NCBI GenBank assembly: GCA_019096065.1
Contig: JAGUCH010000005.1
Span: 2,604,001 to 2,668,000 of the forward strand
Reading direction: 5' to 3'
Length of the DNA stretch: 64,000 nucleotides
DNA from: Paracyclopina nana
Taxonomy: Eukaryota; Arthropoda; Copepoda; Cyclopoida; Cyclopettidae
The position numbers were made by a program, and so were the translations under genes. The notes below the pieces were generated by a model. The model saw nothing but the letters and a program-made list of their open reading frames with translations. It made no database searches and was not told the DNA's origin. Positions within the stretch are counted from its first letter, which is position 1. Each line of letters begins with the position of its first letter. Below, in pieces: positions 26,601 through 41,932 of this stretch.

Positions 26601-29600
26601 AAGAATCTCTAGCTGTTTGGTAGTGATATAGAGCTATTTTCCAACATTACCATATGTGTGGTCCTGATTAGCAGTCCCGGAATCGTAATCAATATTGGAG
26701 AAAAAGTCGTTTTCTCTCCGAATGGCAGATGTTCTCCCAGAAAAACGAAACCCATTTGAGGTCATGCTAATGAGCAATTATCAGGGAAAACCAACCATGA
26801 ACCAAATAAACAGTTAGTCTGCAATTCATCCTCGATGTGGATTTTTGAAGAAAACAACGCGAATCAAAAGTAGTAGAAGAAGAAGAAGTTGGCAAAGTAA
26901 ACTCAGTCCTCAGGCTGATTCCAAAGGTGCTCATTTGAAAAACACATTTGGGGTCCCCAAGATATTTTTTGGGAGAGAAAATTGTATTTACTAACTGCCC
27001 CCTTTTTAGCCCTTGGTCACTCAATCCTTCACAAAATGAGCATTTTTTGCCAAGAACCTGGCTGAGCTGTGCAAACACAGAATTGTCCAAATAGAAAGTG
27101 AACAACAACAAATAATAAAAAATGCCAAACGCACTCTGGGCTAACGATGATGATGATGCTTTGGCACAAAATAATGCTACCTACTTGCTCTGGTAATTAT
27201 TGCTCATGTCCAACCCGATATTTGTTGCGGTAGCTATTACTCACAGTTAGCGTAAATGACTTGGCCCAAAATGGCAAGAAAAGCCAACTAAATGGTTTGG
27301 TAGTGGCTGTGCAAAATGGCTACGCCAAACCAATGATTCTTTTTTTCGGTATAGTGTATGGGCGAAGGTTCTCAGAGTTTCTGTAGGTCCAGAAAATGTG
27401 TGCATTATACATATCTATCGTCCATGTAAATTAGATTAGTTGTTCCAGACCGGCTCAAATGCATGATTGGGCACCAAAGTAAAGCGCATCCAATTGTGAT
27501 TTTTGGTAATGGTCGGGCTTTCAATCACGCAACAACATCGAATTCCCCACCAGATGGTGCCATTTTCCTTAGCCTATAGGTAATAATTCTACATAGGCAA
27601 AGTAAAATTAATACCAAGTTACCGATCTTTCAAGAAAGAAAATTGAAATTTGATATTTTTTACGTCTGGGCGGGTGAGATGGGCGTGGCACAAGTATCTG
27701 TAGGTTTTAGCAGTTTTTCGAGTCTTTTTCTCACGTGAAACTTTTAGTCGAATCAATTCGACGTGGATAATTTTGCCTTCATCTCTCATCTATTATTATT
27801 GACGAATTCTTCTTCATCAGGTTGGATTTTCAAATTCTCTGCATTCCTCCTCCACTTTTTCCTCCCTCCCGTGAAATTGTCAGTTCAAACGCGCATTTGC
27901 ATAGACATGTCAATTTCGGATGCTTTGTTATTATGCAAACTTGACTTGACTTTTCACTCAAAATCAAGAAACTGCATATCTGGATTCCTTCTTCGAAATT
28001 AACTCCAAATGCTCCTATTGCTTTGATTTTGCTATGCAAAATGCTTCAGAAGCGTACGATATCTCAAAGTGGGTAATTTTGAGCAACTTTCACAAACTTC
28101 CTTTTTCAGCATTTTTGAGTGCTGTTATATTGCTCAAATCAAAGCATTCTAGGCTCCTTTGAAGAATTCACTCAAACCTTTCACAGCTCATATGCACAGT
28201 CACACACCTAGAATTTACTTTTTTTTCCCAGCCAAACAAGCTTCAAAGTAAGCTGTACAACTGCTACACGCATGGTAATTTGACATTTTGAATAAGCCAG
28301 GAAAAAACGTTGAGGATTCAATTGGAAACTGAGACATAAAATGAGGTCAATTTTGTATGCAAATCTGGCCAGTTTCATGGTTAAGCTTCAACAGGAGCAA
28401 CAGCCTCATTTTGGGTGTCTAAAGACAAGTATTTGGAAACAATAAAAAGTGTGTCATTAGGAGGCATTTCAGCTACCTTTTTGGGTGGTCTCAACTTTTT
28501 TCCAAAAGCTAAATTGTAGTCCAAGGGAGAATTGACACTTTAACACAAAAAATACATGGCTCAGTGGCTTCTGCAGAAAAACAGACCGATAATAATGATG
28601 ACATGATCTAGACAAAAAAGCCTTTGGAATTGATCCATAAAAAGCAACGCAGATAATGCTTATCTGGCCATTTCAGATCAGTAGCAAAAAAACCACATCA
28701 ACCTTTACATGTTATTCAACTGGTCAAAATGTTTCTCAACTGACATTTGTAGGGCTAAAAAGCATATAATAGAGGGGACAGTTGTAAAAAGAGTCGTACA
28801 TTTCAAAAATCATAATCGCACGGCTTTGGCAAGGTTTTCCCCATAAACCCAGCAGGACCAGTTAACTGCACCAACGGCTTGAAGAAGAACCTCTTCCAAG
28901 TATAGCAATGTGTCAATGAAGATGCCTGTGTGGTCTGTCTTTCTATTTTCCAGGGCGTCAATCTGTCGACAAGTTGACACAAGAACACGAACATAACAAT
29001 TCCCGAACATCACGAGATCATCTCAGCAAGACACCCAAGATGGATACAAGTTGACATTTGATGGTGGATCCAAGCACTCATCAACCAACTTTATTTCATG
29101 GCCTAATGTTTCACACAATACAAATAAATAAGCACATAATTAAATCAAGTTGGCGAGAGAGTGCATTTTTTGGGTTGGTGCAGGTCACTGTAACTACTCC
29201 TCACATGGTATGCCTTCCTTGAGGCGAGGTGCTAAAAATGAGCATGTAATTCATCATGCAGGATGAGAAAATGATGATCCGTCATTATTATTAGATTTTG
29301 ATACTCACTAATTTTGTCACCACTTTAAAACTCATCAAGGCGTTTTTATGGTAGCTGGTCAGAGACTTGGATTTTTGGTTTTAATCACATTTCACCTTCT
29401 CTTTGCCTGTGTCTGTCAAAATCTTTGAAGACCACCTTTGGCTTTGGAAAATCATCACTTTGCCACGGTGGTCTGACCCATCAATGCATATGCTGCTAGT
29501 CCAAGTAGCTTAATAATGGCCTCTTGGGCATCAAAACTTACTTAGCCAAATTCCTAAAGCCCACCAGTAATTATCCATTTTTCTCTATGCATTAATTGTG

Positions 29601-32600
29601 CTGTTGCCCCAAAAATCAGCAATGCCACCATCCTATGCAGCTGTAAATCTTTTCACTTTGCTGGCAATAACTCATGAAAGGACCCTTCATTTTTTGTGTT
29701 GGGTATGAGAGATTCATAGCAATTTGTGCCCTGTGCTGATTTATACTAGATTTGCATCGTCGTCGTTGGTATCATAATTTATGACCCTTGTAGTTTAAAA
29801 TGGTGTGTGTCACCTTGTATTCATTATTTTTTGTAGCACGATGACATTTTTTATTTACACAAACATTGAAAGGAGGCGTTTTCTACTTAGCACTAGCATG
29901 GGACATGTCATTATCTCTCTTTAATAGCATTTCATTTGCTGTGATTGTATTCCATTGTGTATTGAAATTAGCCTAATTTTCGAGGTCTCAAATGTGACAG
30001 TCATTCTGATGTCATTTGCATTTGAGGGGGGAAAATCGATCTACTATTGACAGCATGAAAAATGCTAGGAATACTTGCACTAAAAATGGCCCCACTTTTT
30101 TCAACCTCTTTTCTCCCACTGTGGCATATGATGGAAATGGTCCATTAGATTTGGGACAATGACAAAGAAGACCATTTTCATTTTTGATATTCGAATATTA
30201 CTACATATCATGTGAGAGAGGGAAGACCTGGGCAAATCATCTTGAATACATAATGGGGCACCATCAATACAAAAAGTTTGCCTTCAACTTGATTAAGCAA
30301 GAGCAGCTCTCTTCAATATTTGACAACAGCCAATAGATATCATTCAGAGCAGCAGAGAAATGGCAAGCAAACAGCCACAAACAAGTTGGCTGGGGGAGCT
30401 CAATCGAGTGTAAAAATTAGCTTAGTAAGAGGAGTGAAAAAAAGAGAGAGAAGGCAGAATCGGATTGCTGCTGCAGCTTCTTTTTGACTGAATGCATCCT
30501 GGCTCACCACTCCACCAGCATTGAGCCCAGAATGAATAATATTTGGAGACTCCACTACAACAACCCTTTGCTATAACCCACATTTTCCATCTGTTCTGTT
30601 TTTGCATATCAGTCATCCTTTAGACAATGACTGAAGAGTCCTCCTCCGGCCTTGTAATCAAATTATCGAAAAATTTACGTCCATTCCAGTCACAAAATCT
30701 AAGCAGACTTCAGTAACTGCACCACTGCTGTAGTTTGACTGCTGAGAAGAAGAAAGCTATTAGCATAAAAAAGCCATTTGACCAATTTGTAACAACATTG
30801 GGCCAAAAGGGGGGTCGTTATCATTACCTTTCTCTCAATGGGGTCTCTCTCTTCTTCTCCTTTTATAATGGGATCTTGGCACTATCAAGCTAAACAAATA
30901 GTACAAATATTTTTACAGTAGTCACGTGACCTCACTTCCATGTATTACAGCTAAAGGGCAATTTGTCTCAAAAATAGTAGAATGAACCCTTTTTGTGCTC
31001 CAGCTTGTCAAAAAGAATGGCATGAATGCGAAATGACTCCATATGGCCCTAGTCCATTTAACAATAAAAAAAATGAAAGCAATTCACTGAGGGACCTTAG
31101 AATAAAACTTAGAAAAAACCTTGAGGGTGTGGGCTGAGTCTCAAAGCAGCCTGGAGCCAGCAAAGGGCAATTTATTAAATTCAGCAGAATTAAACAAGGA
31201 TAATTTCACTCTTGGACGTACAGTATAGGTTGCCAAATTTCAAGCCTTTGTCTGGCGCACAGGGCAAAAAATGTTGGCAAAAAAGGTGGACTTTTCTTCA
31301 GCATTCTCCACCAAATTGAGGAGGAGAAGCTAGAAGGGATCATTTCCATAGAAGTATGCAGATGGAATGGTCGGATAGTTTTACTCCTTTTTCTTTACCT
31401 TTTCCATATCCTGAACTGTCGATAGGGACAGCGAAAAAGGGGTCGAGTGGCTAGTGCATTTCATTTCGAGAAACCAAGAAAAAAGACCCTACCAGCTTTA
31501 GAGCCATTAGGAGAGATGGAAGAAGTGTGGAGAAACAACAAAATAAAGGGCCACTTACCCCCAATTGATGTGGTTGATCTTCTTCTTTGGCTTCTTTCCT
31601 TGCAGTTTCCTCTCATTCAACTGTCATTTTTAAGAGAGGGTTGGGATCAGAATGACACTTCTCAATCAATCAATAAATCATCATGGGACAGAAGAATTGT
31701 ATGCATGATCTGGTAATGCAAAAAAAGACAGCAGGGTCTTTTGCCATTGTTCTCTTAGAAATAGAGAAAATGTTGAGATTGAGGTTTATTTAGACAGCTT
31801 GCAAAAATCGCACAAAAAAGGTGGGAACCATTAAACTGTTTTCCCTGGTGTATTGAGCCTAAAAGTTCCACGCTCAGTTAATGACTTTTGCTATGTTTTT
31901 GATTGGTTGACAGATGACCCTGTGAACATGCAAGTGAAAGGGTGATCCTGGCAATAATAACAGTAGCAGCACCAGAATGGAGGAAGGAGAATGGATGCTT
32001 TCTATCAATTCACAAAGCTTTCAACTTTTCAATGTATTCCGATCTCTCTCTCTCTCCTTTTTCTTTGTATATATCAAAGTTTCCTTTCTCCATACAAAGA
32101 CATTATAGGAAAGCTTTCAATTCATCACATAATGTTCTTTGCATATGGATCCTCAAAGAGGAAATGGAAACCTTTTTTGCTGCTTTCACTGAAGAAAAAA
32201 AGAAAAGTTTTGCTCTTCTTCTCTTTTAGTCACTAGTTTGTTTTCTGCAATGTGCCAAAAATATGAAAATGAATCCATCTTCATGATCTGGAAAGGAAAA
32301 CAGAAACCTTTCACATCTACATAATCCATGAAAACAGTGCAAAACATTGATTTCCCTTTTTTCACAACTGCTGTTCTAGATCAGATTATCCCCCCAATGA
32401 TGTGACAAACATCATGGGGAGCAATTTAATTTCAACATGTCAGCAGGAGGTCTTTGCTACATTTAGAAATGACTCACAATTTGCCATTTTTCTACCATGT
32501 TACCCCTGCACTCAACCAAATGTCAAACACCTCAATAAAAATGGAGAAAGTGAATGATGCGTAATAATGTCTCTAGGTGCAGAGATAAATGTTTCTTCAG

Positions 32601-34614
32601 CCCACAACTTTTAATTACATGAAAAACAAGCCTCACTAGACAAGGTTTTTATGAGGCAGCAGCAGTAAAAGTGTGTGACTTTAGCTGAAAATTACTCTAG
32701 CTCCTCAGAGTGATAAAATAGTAAGCTGCGTCAAAATTAGTCTCCTTTGGAGCCATCAGGATCTGTTTTGAAAGGATTAGGCTTTTTTCCTCTGCTGGGC
32801 GTCAGCTCTATCGATTTCTTTTCATGTTTTATCCAAAGATTGACGTCTGGGGTCACACAAAGTAGTTGTTACGGTGGCTGCTTTCGGACAATTGGTACAA
32901 ATCAACGCAAATTCGCATTATTCAGACTCGTTTCATCATCGCTCACGAAAAAAACCTGATTGAGTGGAAATAAGTCATCGACCTCAGAGAAAGAAAATTG
33001 CAAATGAATTTCCTCCTGGGGATGACTGATGGCAATAACTTGTACAGTTTTTCAATCACCACACAAATGATAATAGGGGGAAATTAAATAAGGCAAAAAC
33101 TATCTTTTGACAAAAGACCAACCGGAAATTTGAGGGAAATGAAGTAAGCTACAACAATTGTTGATTAATGAGAGATCAGAAATGCATTTTTATAAGGCTC
33201 ACTTTGCAATCGAGATAACATCTTTGTTGCCAGAATTTTCGTTATGGGATTGCAAGCCCAATTAACTCGGTATACTATTATAAATGCTTAGCTTTAAAGT
33301 TTCACAGGCAAAATTTCGGATTTTTTGTGCTCGTAAGCAGCGTGGTTTGGCGGCGGTATATCAAACTTTTTGTTCCACTTACTATTATCTCGGTAAGATT
33401 TTATTAGAGGTCAGGTGTGTTTAGTAGGGAGGGGGGGAAAGACGCAATTAATTGCCCATTCCTTTTATGAACGTTTTTGGTCTTGGTGCTATAAAAACCA
33501 ACAGATGATGGTGTGGCCAAGGCCATGTGCGAAAAAAAAGGAACCAGCTGAAGATGGTAGCAGCATTGTAATCATTTTTTATCGTCATTTAATTGCACAC
33601 TCACGAAGACTATCTGTGACCATTAAAAAACAATTCTTAATGTTTGACATCCACGAGACAGCCCTTATCAATTACTATATCAAGATCTGAATCTCCCCTC
33701 AAAAAATAATAGCAAGTGAAGTGACTTTTTAAATTGGGAAATGTCAATGCGAATAAATGGCTTGGGCTGCTCCCTTAACGTGAGTAAATCAAACCCTGGT
33801 AAATTAATGGGCCCCTTAAGCATCGCTCTGTAATGAGCCAGAAGCACGCAAAGTTCAATCAGAGAAACAACAATCGTAAAAACATTCAATAGCACGTGGG
33901 TACTCACGGCTACTGTAGGTATATGGCAACAATCATTCCAAGCAAATGTCACAAACAATAACTTTACTGCTTGTGAGCAGAGCAACAACGGAAAAATCTC
34001 TTTTAAGTGGTTTTTGCCCACGGTTGCCAGATGACCCTTTGATGCACCACCACCAGCCACACTTCACAATTATGACACCATTTCTCTTCCCTTTCCTCCT
34101 CTAAAGCAAAGGGCCACTCATTTTCATCGAAAAATCATTAGACCTTATGTAACAACACCAAACCACCAATTTATTCAGGAAATTCCTCCAGAACAATTTT
34201 GATTACATTTGATGGCTCCATCCACAAGTCGAAAGCAATTTACAAAGGTTTTTTTGATAAATTACGGGCACAAGCTTGTATATTGATTGAGGGGTTGAAA
34301 ATGAAAATTAGCTTCCAGGTTTGGTAATTTTTCAAAGTTTATATTTGGGATAATTTTCGATGAAAATTCAACGAAGCCCAATTGTTGCTTTATGTAGTCC
34401 AGCACGAGCTACTGAATGCCAAGTTGGATAATATCTTATTATCTCCTTTGTCGGTTGGGCTTGTTGAGTCCCCTCAGCAACTGTGAGAGTAATAAAAGCT
34501 GCACAAAAATTTTGTTTGTCAATTTTAACAGCTTCTGATTTTACTGCCATGGCTATCTGCCCATGGAATTTGAAGCATCTTGACAATTATGCACGAAATT
34601 TTTGAGAGCCTATA
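23649..34614. other. non-coding spacer, probably TOX intron or regulatory DNA
   Basis: AT-rich. Open frames are short and lack domains or matching splice sites. Because the first TOX coding exon begins with an acceptor, part of this stretch is likely to be a TOX intron. No RNA gene was recognised. Confidence 0.45.
24300..24315. repeat. (CG)n run
   Basis: Alternating CG dinucleotides in otherwise AT-rich DNA, a potential Z-DNA-forming tract. Confidence 0.85.
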
Positions 34615-34996
34615 GCTTGTTCTCATAAAACTCAGTAAGGCAGGCGGTAAGCAAAGCAAGGCACTTTGGAAGCTTATAACTCAGTAAGTATTGAGCCGAT
34701 TGGAACCAAATTTGGAGGGATTCATAAGAGCGTATTGAAGAATCTTCATGCCAATTTTCATCCGTATCGGAGGTCTCTAAGGGGGTGGCTGATTTTTCTC
34801 CCTTGCTTAACTGATTTGCCTCACTTTCAGTAAGGCGGCCTTAGCGTCCTCCGATCCGGATGAAAATTGACATGAATATTCTTCAATATATCCTTATGAA
34901 TTCCTCCAATTTTGGTTCCAATCGGACGAGTAGATGCTGAGATATAAGCGCGCAAAGTGCCTTGCTTACCTTATAGAAATTTTTATGAGAACAAGC
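34615..34996. mobile_element. foldback MITE with TA target duplication
   Basis: The ends are perfect inverted repeats for 16 bp (GCTTGTTCTCATAAAA), and imperfect pairing continues through most of the 382 bp. Matching arm segments include GCAAGGCACTTTG, GATTGGAACCAAA, ATTCATAAG and CAATTTTCATCCG. TA flanks both sides (34613-34614 and 34997-34998). There is no ORF. This fits a non-autonomous Tc1/mariner-like element that would form a long hairpin if transcribed. Confidence 0.8.
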
Positions 34997-37900
34997 TAAT
35001 AAAAAAGTGGAGCCTTGTTAGTATATTTGCTCAAGCTCTTTTTTGCATGCAGCAAACTTTATTTCATGCTCATGTCCAGTAATTTGAATAATAGTAACCC
35101 ATTGCAAATCTGTAAATTGTTTCTCTTTTGCCTTTGAGCCATTTAGCGCCCATCTATTCAGACTATTACATAATTCGTGGAAAATGAGATTAAACGCGCG
35201 GATGAATAACACTGCATAGTTTTGCTATTATTAGCCAGCTCTAATCCATTGTAGTAAATCTGCATATTATTGCCAAGAGCCAAATATGAGCAGGCACTAA
35301 TGATGCATGTGGCTGGAAAACCACAAAAATTAACATTGTTAATAATTGTATACAACATCCATATATTAGCTAGAAATGCAATATGTGTCAACAAATGGTA
35401 ATGCATTTTTAAACTGATCATGCAATTGCACTTATGAAAACACCATCCATATTAGCATAGCTTTTGAATTTTAAAACACAATTCAATTCAATTAGGAAGA
35501 GCTGAATATTCATTGCAATAGTCTGAGTGTTCTCCATGGAGATTGGATTTTGCATCCAATCGCCATAAATCGTATGAAACAAGCCAGAGAGCCAACCCTG
35601 GAATCCACACATGCGAGCCAAAACACACAGTTGGGATATTGTTTTTTAAATCTATAAAATTAAGCTTAAAACGCATGCATTCCGAGTCATATTTGAAAGA
35701 GTGCAGCATCCCGTATCATGGTGATAATAATAGTATTTCTTACTAATCTCATATATAAAGCTGTGTGAGGGGAGAGAGATTTTCCAGCTCTGCTTTGCTC
35801 TCTCTCTCTCCTTTGAATGTTATTTATGGTCACAACGGTGACAGTAATGAAAAAATTTGCAATTTATTTCCTTCTCAGGGAATTTGTGATGACATGTATT
35901 GGAAAAAAAGTATCCGGACAAACATACAAAAAATCTGGATATGTTTTATTGCCCATTTCTAATATTTGCACTTCCTGCTTTGAGAGCCTTTTCAAACTCG
36001 TCAGTTGTCATTTTGGCACGTGGGTGATCTCAAGTGTTTTCAGCCCAGACAAACTGTCAAGAGACATCGTCAAAATTCAGAAAAACTTTTGCCTCTAATG
36101 CAACCACCATCGATTGATGACCAGCCCTGAAAAAAAGCCTTTTTTCATTTTATGCTTGATATCCATACAGATGCTGCAGCTGAAATTGTCGTGACGACAA
36201 GAAGACATCCATTCATGATTTGTGACACCCTGAGAAAGTTGTTGTGATGAGCTCTTATTTTGTGCTATGGATTTCACGCTTTTCTTTCACTTTTAAAGTG
36301 TGTTTCATTTGATGATGAAGTTGTCGAAACAACAAAAGATGATGATGATTTTCCACGGCATTTCCTGTGTGTCGCGACTTCACTGCTCGCACTAATGAAC
36401 CAAATCCTCCTCCACTTCAATTAAGAATCATATTTCAATTTTGGTGAGAGGAGAAGCAGGAGAAAATCTTGGCTTTAACGGCTAAAGGTCAATTTCCCCT
36501 TCTAAGCTGTAATTTTTTGGCCCAATTACCATTAAAGGAAAAACATTTGCAATGAAAAGAGCAATGGATGGAAACTAATCGTTCCCAGATTTCTGGAGCA
36601 GCTCTCTAAAGTTGCTGAGGAGGATGGAGGAGTCACTTCTTCTTCTCCTTGAGAAAAATGATGATCTTGTTGATGATGATGTTGTTGTTGATGGTTGGAG
36701 GGGCATCAGGGGCTATTACAGATCTTCCGACCAACCAACTTGATATTATCATTATTTTAAAGGCAAAAGGCTTTTTTAATAAGGGACAAATTAAAAAGAT
36801 ATTTGGCTATAAAAAAATAGAGGCAGTGACGTTAAATAATTTTGAGGTACTTACATGTTAGCTGGTGGGGATGAAGTTATTTGGTAAGCAGTCTTAGTGT
36901 AGCTTAGCTCGATAATGCGCCAATGATGACCCATATTGGATAAACACACACGCATCTGCCACCCTGAGGAGTCTCAAAACAAATTGATAGGTTTTTCTTT
37001 TTCATGGGTCATGCCAAAGGTCCGACGTTGAGCTCATTTTTCACCAAGAATTCTAATCTGTGAAAAGTGTCCTTAATGATGATATCATGAATCTGCAACA
37101 TTAAACTGATGAACAAAATGCCAAAGCTCACGTGGTCCCCTATTTGTTTTCCAAAAATGAAATACTTCATTGAATTTTCCAATGACTCAGCAACTGTGGA
37201 AGATTGCCATGATTTTTCTTGTGGCCTCTCTCTTCCTGTCCAACAATATCAAAATTAATAGTGCTGAGCAGTTATTGAAATGCTAGCCAGTTGAGGAAAG
37301 GGGCGCAAAAATGACTAGCTGACTCACAAGTACCTCTTCAATTTTAGGTTGACAAGTCCACCTTGCATAAGGGGAAAGAGAAGTTGAAGTAAAATAAATT
37401 TTCTGCACTCCCAAGTAAAACTGTTTACTGATGAGAGTCTAGGGCCCCATTTCCAGAGCACCATGCATCAATAATTCACAAGCAAGATAGATGTATCTAC
37501 TTTATCTTCCTTTTCACATGGAAGATTATGCTATTGACATATTTCCCATCAAAAAGATGAAATGTAACTTTCATCAGCTTCTCTAATGTTAGCTGTATTT
37601 CAAGATTAATGGCATTGATAGTTACCATTTTACCCGCACTACCGGAAGAGGTGTTCTGGTAGTAGCCAGGGTGTCACTTCCGAAAAAATTCAAAATTGTC
37701 ATAATAATAACTACATGAGGGTGTGTCCCAATTGGGTCACCACCTACAGCTACAAAAATGGGAATTAATTTAGAACAGCTACATACAAAAATGAGAAAAA
37801 ATTGAGTTGTACACTCAATAGTATTGGTAAAGCAGATTCTCAGTTGAGATAATGTCATCTTTGTCTTTGACAAATGGAAGTTGGAAATAGAATTTCAATA

Positions 37901-40900
37901 ACGTCATAGGAAGAAAACGTGCTGCATTTAGGAGGCATTTTATAGGCTCATAAAAGCTTACTATTTATATTGCAAACAAGCGATCGTTCTTAGTTTCCTG
38001 AGAGCCTGCCTCGTCTCAAATTCCTTGCCTTTTTTTCCCTCAAAAAGTTGACTTTTTGGGTATGTTAGGTTTATGAGAGCATCATCATATAAGGAGCCGA
38101 AAGGGCCATGATTTTGTCTGATTTTTTTTAGTACGAAATAATGTCTGGTCTAGCAATGCCGAAATTATGCTAATTGTTCAGCAGTTTTACAAAGCTCGAG
38201 CGCTAGACAGCAGGGGCAATAATAGTGTTCAGGCAAAAAAGGGGGTAAAAATAACTGGTTCATTTCTCACTGAGAGGAATTATCCTTAATAGCTACATTT
38301 TTTGTTGCTGCAAAGCAATTGATAGCTTTGTTTCATCCTTCTTGCAGCTTGCAACAGAAGAAGGTAGAAAAACCAACAAACAAACAATAGGGCTAGGTAA
38401 TAATTTATGAAAGTAGTAACCAAGTTCGGCCCAGTGTGAGCAAAGATTGAGCGGCTTTATTGAGGTAAGACCACCAAAAAAGCTGCTGTAACCTGTCAGA
38501 AGAGGGAACAATAAACATGTTTAACTTTCACATATCCTGATTGGGAAGAAGAAGAAGAAATACAATAAGTATGCCAAGGTTTTGTTTCTACTTTCAGAGC
38601 AAAATATCATCATTACAAGGATCTCGTTGGGTCCAATATGTCTTGATGAATGTCAATCTCAGACACAAAGTATCACAGTTGGTCGATGATGATAAAATGT
38701 TGTTAGAGCACTAAAAATCAATGTCGATCCCGATGATTGGGACATAACTCGATTAGGATCGAATCAATCTGGCTCAAAAACACATTTGCACTCTTCAATG
38801 AAACAGGGGATGACATAAACATGTCAGCCAAACAATACAATTTTCAAACAATCAAATTACCAGCTTGGAACTAGCTAGAACCAAAAATATGTCAGGATTT
38901 TCTCGGCCCCCCCAAAAAAATAACCAAAATCGAGAGAAACGCTTCAATTAGTAAAAAATGGATTCCAAATTCCGAGCAGAGTTATCGACGTTTGACATCT
39001 TCATCAGCAGTAGAAATCTGCGGCCATTTTTCTGCATCGGTAATCCGCAACTATTTCTGGGATTTTCACTTTCCTTTAGCCTCATACCGCAATTCTACCT
39101 CTCACTCAAAAACTTCAAGGAGATTAGTGTAAACAAAATAAATGCAACAATGAAGTGCTCTCCTCAACAATTTGACAAATAAATCAAGAATTTCGGAAAA
39201 TACTCAGAAAACCTGGGCTTGGGGCAAAGCTTTATATTTGACACTGAGGATTGTGTTGACATATCCACGTTTCACAAATGAATCGGTTAGATTTGGAACT
39301 GACCTCGATGCTCGATTAAAAATTAAACCATTATAAAGTGTAGGTCGTAATTCAGGTCACGTCCAGGGGTGAAAGGACAACAATGGTTTTAATTCTTTTG
39401 GCACATACCGCATAGTATATCCGACCTGAATAAAACTTTTTTCTCTCTCCAAACAGAATAAAGAGAGCTTTCAGTCTATTGTTATTTTATTGTGTGTGCA
39501 TAAAGGTATATCAGATTTTCAGTTCAAAAACCGGCCAAAAACAGATCCACCAAGATACAATTCAGTTTTCCGACATACTTCATTAATTTGCCTCAATAGT
39601 TTCAATTTCGGAACTTTCAAAGAGAGATATCCATCATCACTGCATAATAGGAACAAGTACACTCTTTAGTAAATAAAGCTTTCCAGAAATTATCCAATTT
39701 TTAAATTAGGTCCAAATACTTAAAAAAAGTAGATAATTTTCTTCTAAGATTAATATTTTTAAGCCAATATGCCAAATAACGACTTTCTGGTTAGTACATC
39801 AAAATAGCTATTCTTTGTATGAATGGGCATAAAAAGTGCTCTTTTTGCTCTGACATAATAAAGGGTGCTGACAGTACGCGTGTGAGTGATCTATGGGGGA
39901 TCAAAAAGAAAATTAACAAAAGGTACCCCGCATTCAACAATTGAATGCATTCCGCGAAATTAGGGTAGGATAAAAATCCATTAGTCTAGTCCAAGAAGAA
40001 ATTGGGGGCATTTTTGCTTTTCCATCCAAAGCCTTCTGGGAGCTCAATTGCATTTCTCAGATCAAACTCCAGGTTTGTGTATACAATTGTGCAACAACAA
40101 TGAATGGTGGTGGCAAAACGTGCTTGAAATTCCAAAAAGAGAGTCATGTATGCTATGTTCTGCTATGACTGAGGCACCATCAGCCCCACCAACCACCAGA
40201 TGAAAATGCCAGATTCTCCGCCTAAAAATGTCACAACTTTGGTAGCTCAGAAATGCGGAAAAAATTCACTTTCTGGCTAGCTTAATGATGTCCAAAAACT
40301 ACAACATCATCAACAATCAAATACCTCATGTCAGTGGTCAGAGAAAATTGGCGGTAAACCCGCCTTTGCATTCTCAAAAGTTGTCTTGACCCATAAGCAA
40401 AAAAGCAACTCTATGCTCGGTTTTTGAATTCTGTCTGCAAGCCAGGCAACTGTAGCATAAAAGAAAGACAGCTGATCTGTCAGCCTTATTACTAAACCAA
40501 ACATAGATGTGTATCACTGATTTTATTTTTTATAAGTGTTTGGTCGGGTTTGTGCTAGGGGGGAACAATAGGGGGATAAAGTGGGCTTGAAATCAAAAAG
40601 TAGTACTAGAATAGAACTTGTTTGCATTAGGACCGAGGAATATTATTCCCCTACATTTTTTTCAAGGCCAATTTAGTGAAAAAACTGCTACTGCAAGATT
40701 TTCCAGCCTTAATCTAGTTTAGGGTTGATGTCAGTTTAAAACATCTGATGTTCAACTACGCGGAATCAACAGCGAAGATCAAATGACTGAATGAATCAGT
40801 TCATTATGTAAGGCTGCAGCAGCTCCTGTCCGATTTACTTTTTTACTCCTACCAGCTTTGCTAGCTTCTGTAGGTTCTTTTGTTTGAACTAAATCAACGT

Positions 40901-41926
40901 GATGAAGGGAAATGGGTTTTAGGTGCTATGAAAAAAGTTGACTTTGACTTAGCTCCCTCCAAAAACAGCAATGACCTTAGTTGGATTGATTTGTTGTTTG
41001 CTGCTTTTTTATGGAGGAAGTTTCAATAATAAAACACTTCATGAAAGCCAAAACATGGGGGGTTAATTTTCCCAGGTCTGTTCTTTTATTGGAGCAATTT
41101 GTTGTTTGATGGCCCACTGTGTTGTTGACGGCATCAGCTGACCGTTGAAATTGCCATAGATTTATCAAAATCTGGATGATATTGTTTTAAAATCCAATGC
41201 AACTCATTTGAGATAGTCTAAAATGGATGGGGTCGTTTTCTCCCCAAAAAAGCCCAATAATCCTCATTAGCATATCATCGATCTAGATTTGCAATTCAGA
41301 GCCGACATTAATTGAATTTAGAATAACTGGCTCAGATGGCAAAACTAGGGATATAAAAAACTGGCAGACTTAATTCAATTGTTGTCAGCTAAAATAATGC
41401 TGGCTCTACAGCATGCAAGAGTTTGTGGAAAACAACTTTCGGACCTGAATTTATTGAAGAAATGCCCAAAAACAGCTTCCTATTGTCTTTCCACACTGGC
41501 CAAACAGCTATAAATGAGAAAGATTCACCATATCAGGCCAGCATCGAATGTTCCCACAGATTTGAAGATGACCCACGACTTTTACAAGAACAGCCTTGTC
41601 CCCTGCTGTTTGACAACAAATTACCCTTGTCTTCGCACTAATCAATGCCATCAACTTCTTGAGGGAAAGAGAAAAAGTCTTGCAAGACAATTTCAAAAAA
41701 CATCTGGACCTAAGAAGTCTCACCTGCTTTTTAATCAGCAATGCAATGGCTTCAGCTCAAGATTATTATCAAACAAAGCGAGTAAAAAACCAAAATAATA
41801 GGCAGGTGGTGCTGAATGTTGGTTTTGAATATCTAATTGGAAGAAGAAAAATGGTCTTGCAACAATGCAGGAAATAAACATTAGGGCAATTTATCCATGC
41901 ATCCATTAGCATTCGTCTATATTGCA
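34997..41926. other. non-coding, no gene recognised
   Basis: AT-rich spacer. A 67-codon frame beginning with ATG at 36,658 has a hydrophobic N-terminus, but this comes from a GATGATGTTGTTG simple repeat, so I do not call it a gene. Nothing else stands out. Confidence 0.5.
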
Positions 41927-41932
41927 TTTATT
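41927..41932 (-). terminator. putative polyadenylation signal of the cysteine-module gene
   Basis: AATAAA on the minus strand about 290 nt past the stop at 42,218. A variant AATAAG lies closer, near 42,090. Confidence 0.35.

Noticed and set aside
36658-36861. Possible small secreted peptide with a Met/Leu-rich N-terminus
   Set aside because: The signal-like stretch derives from a GATGATGTTGTTG simple repeat. The remainder has no cysteine pattern, splice support or known features.
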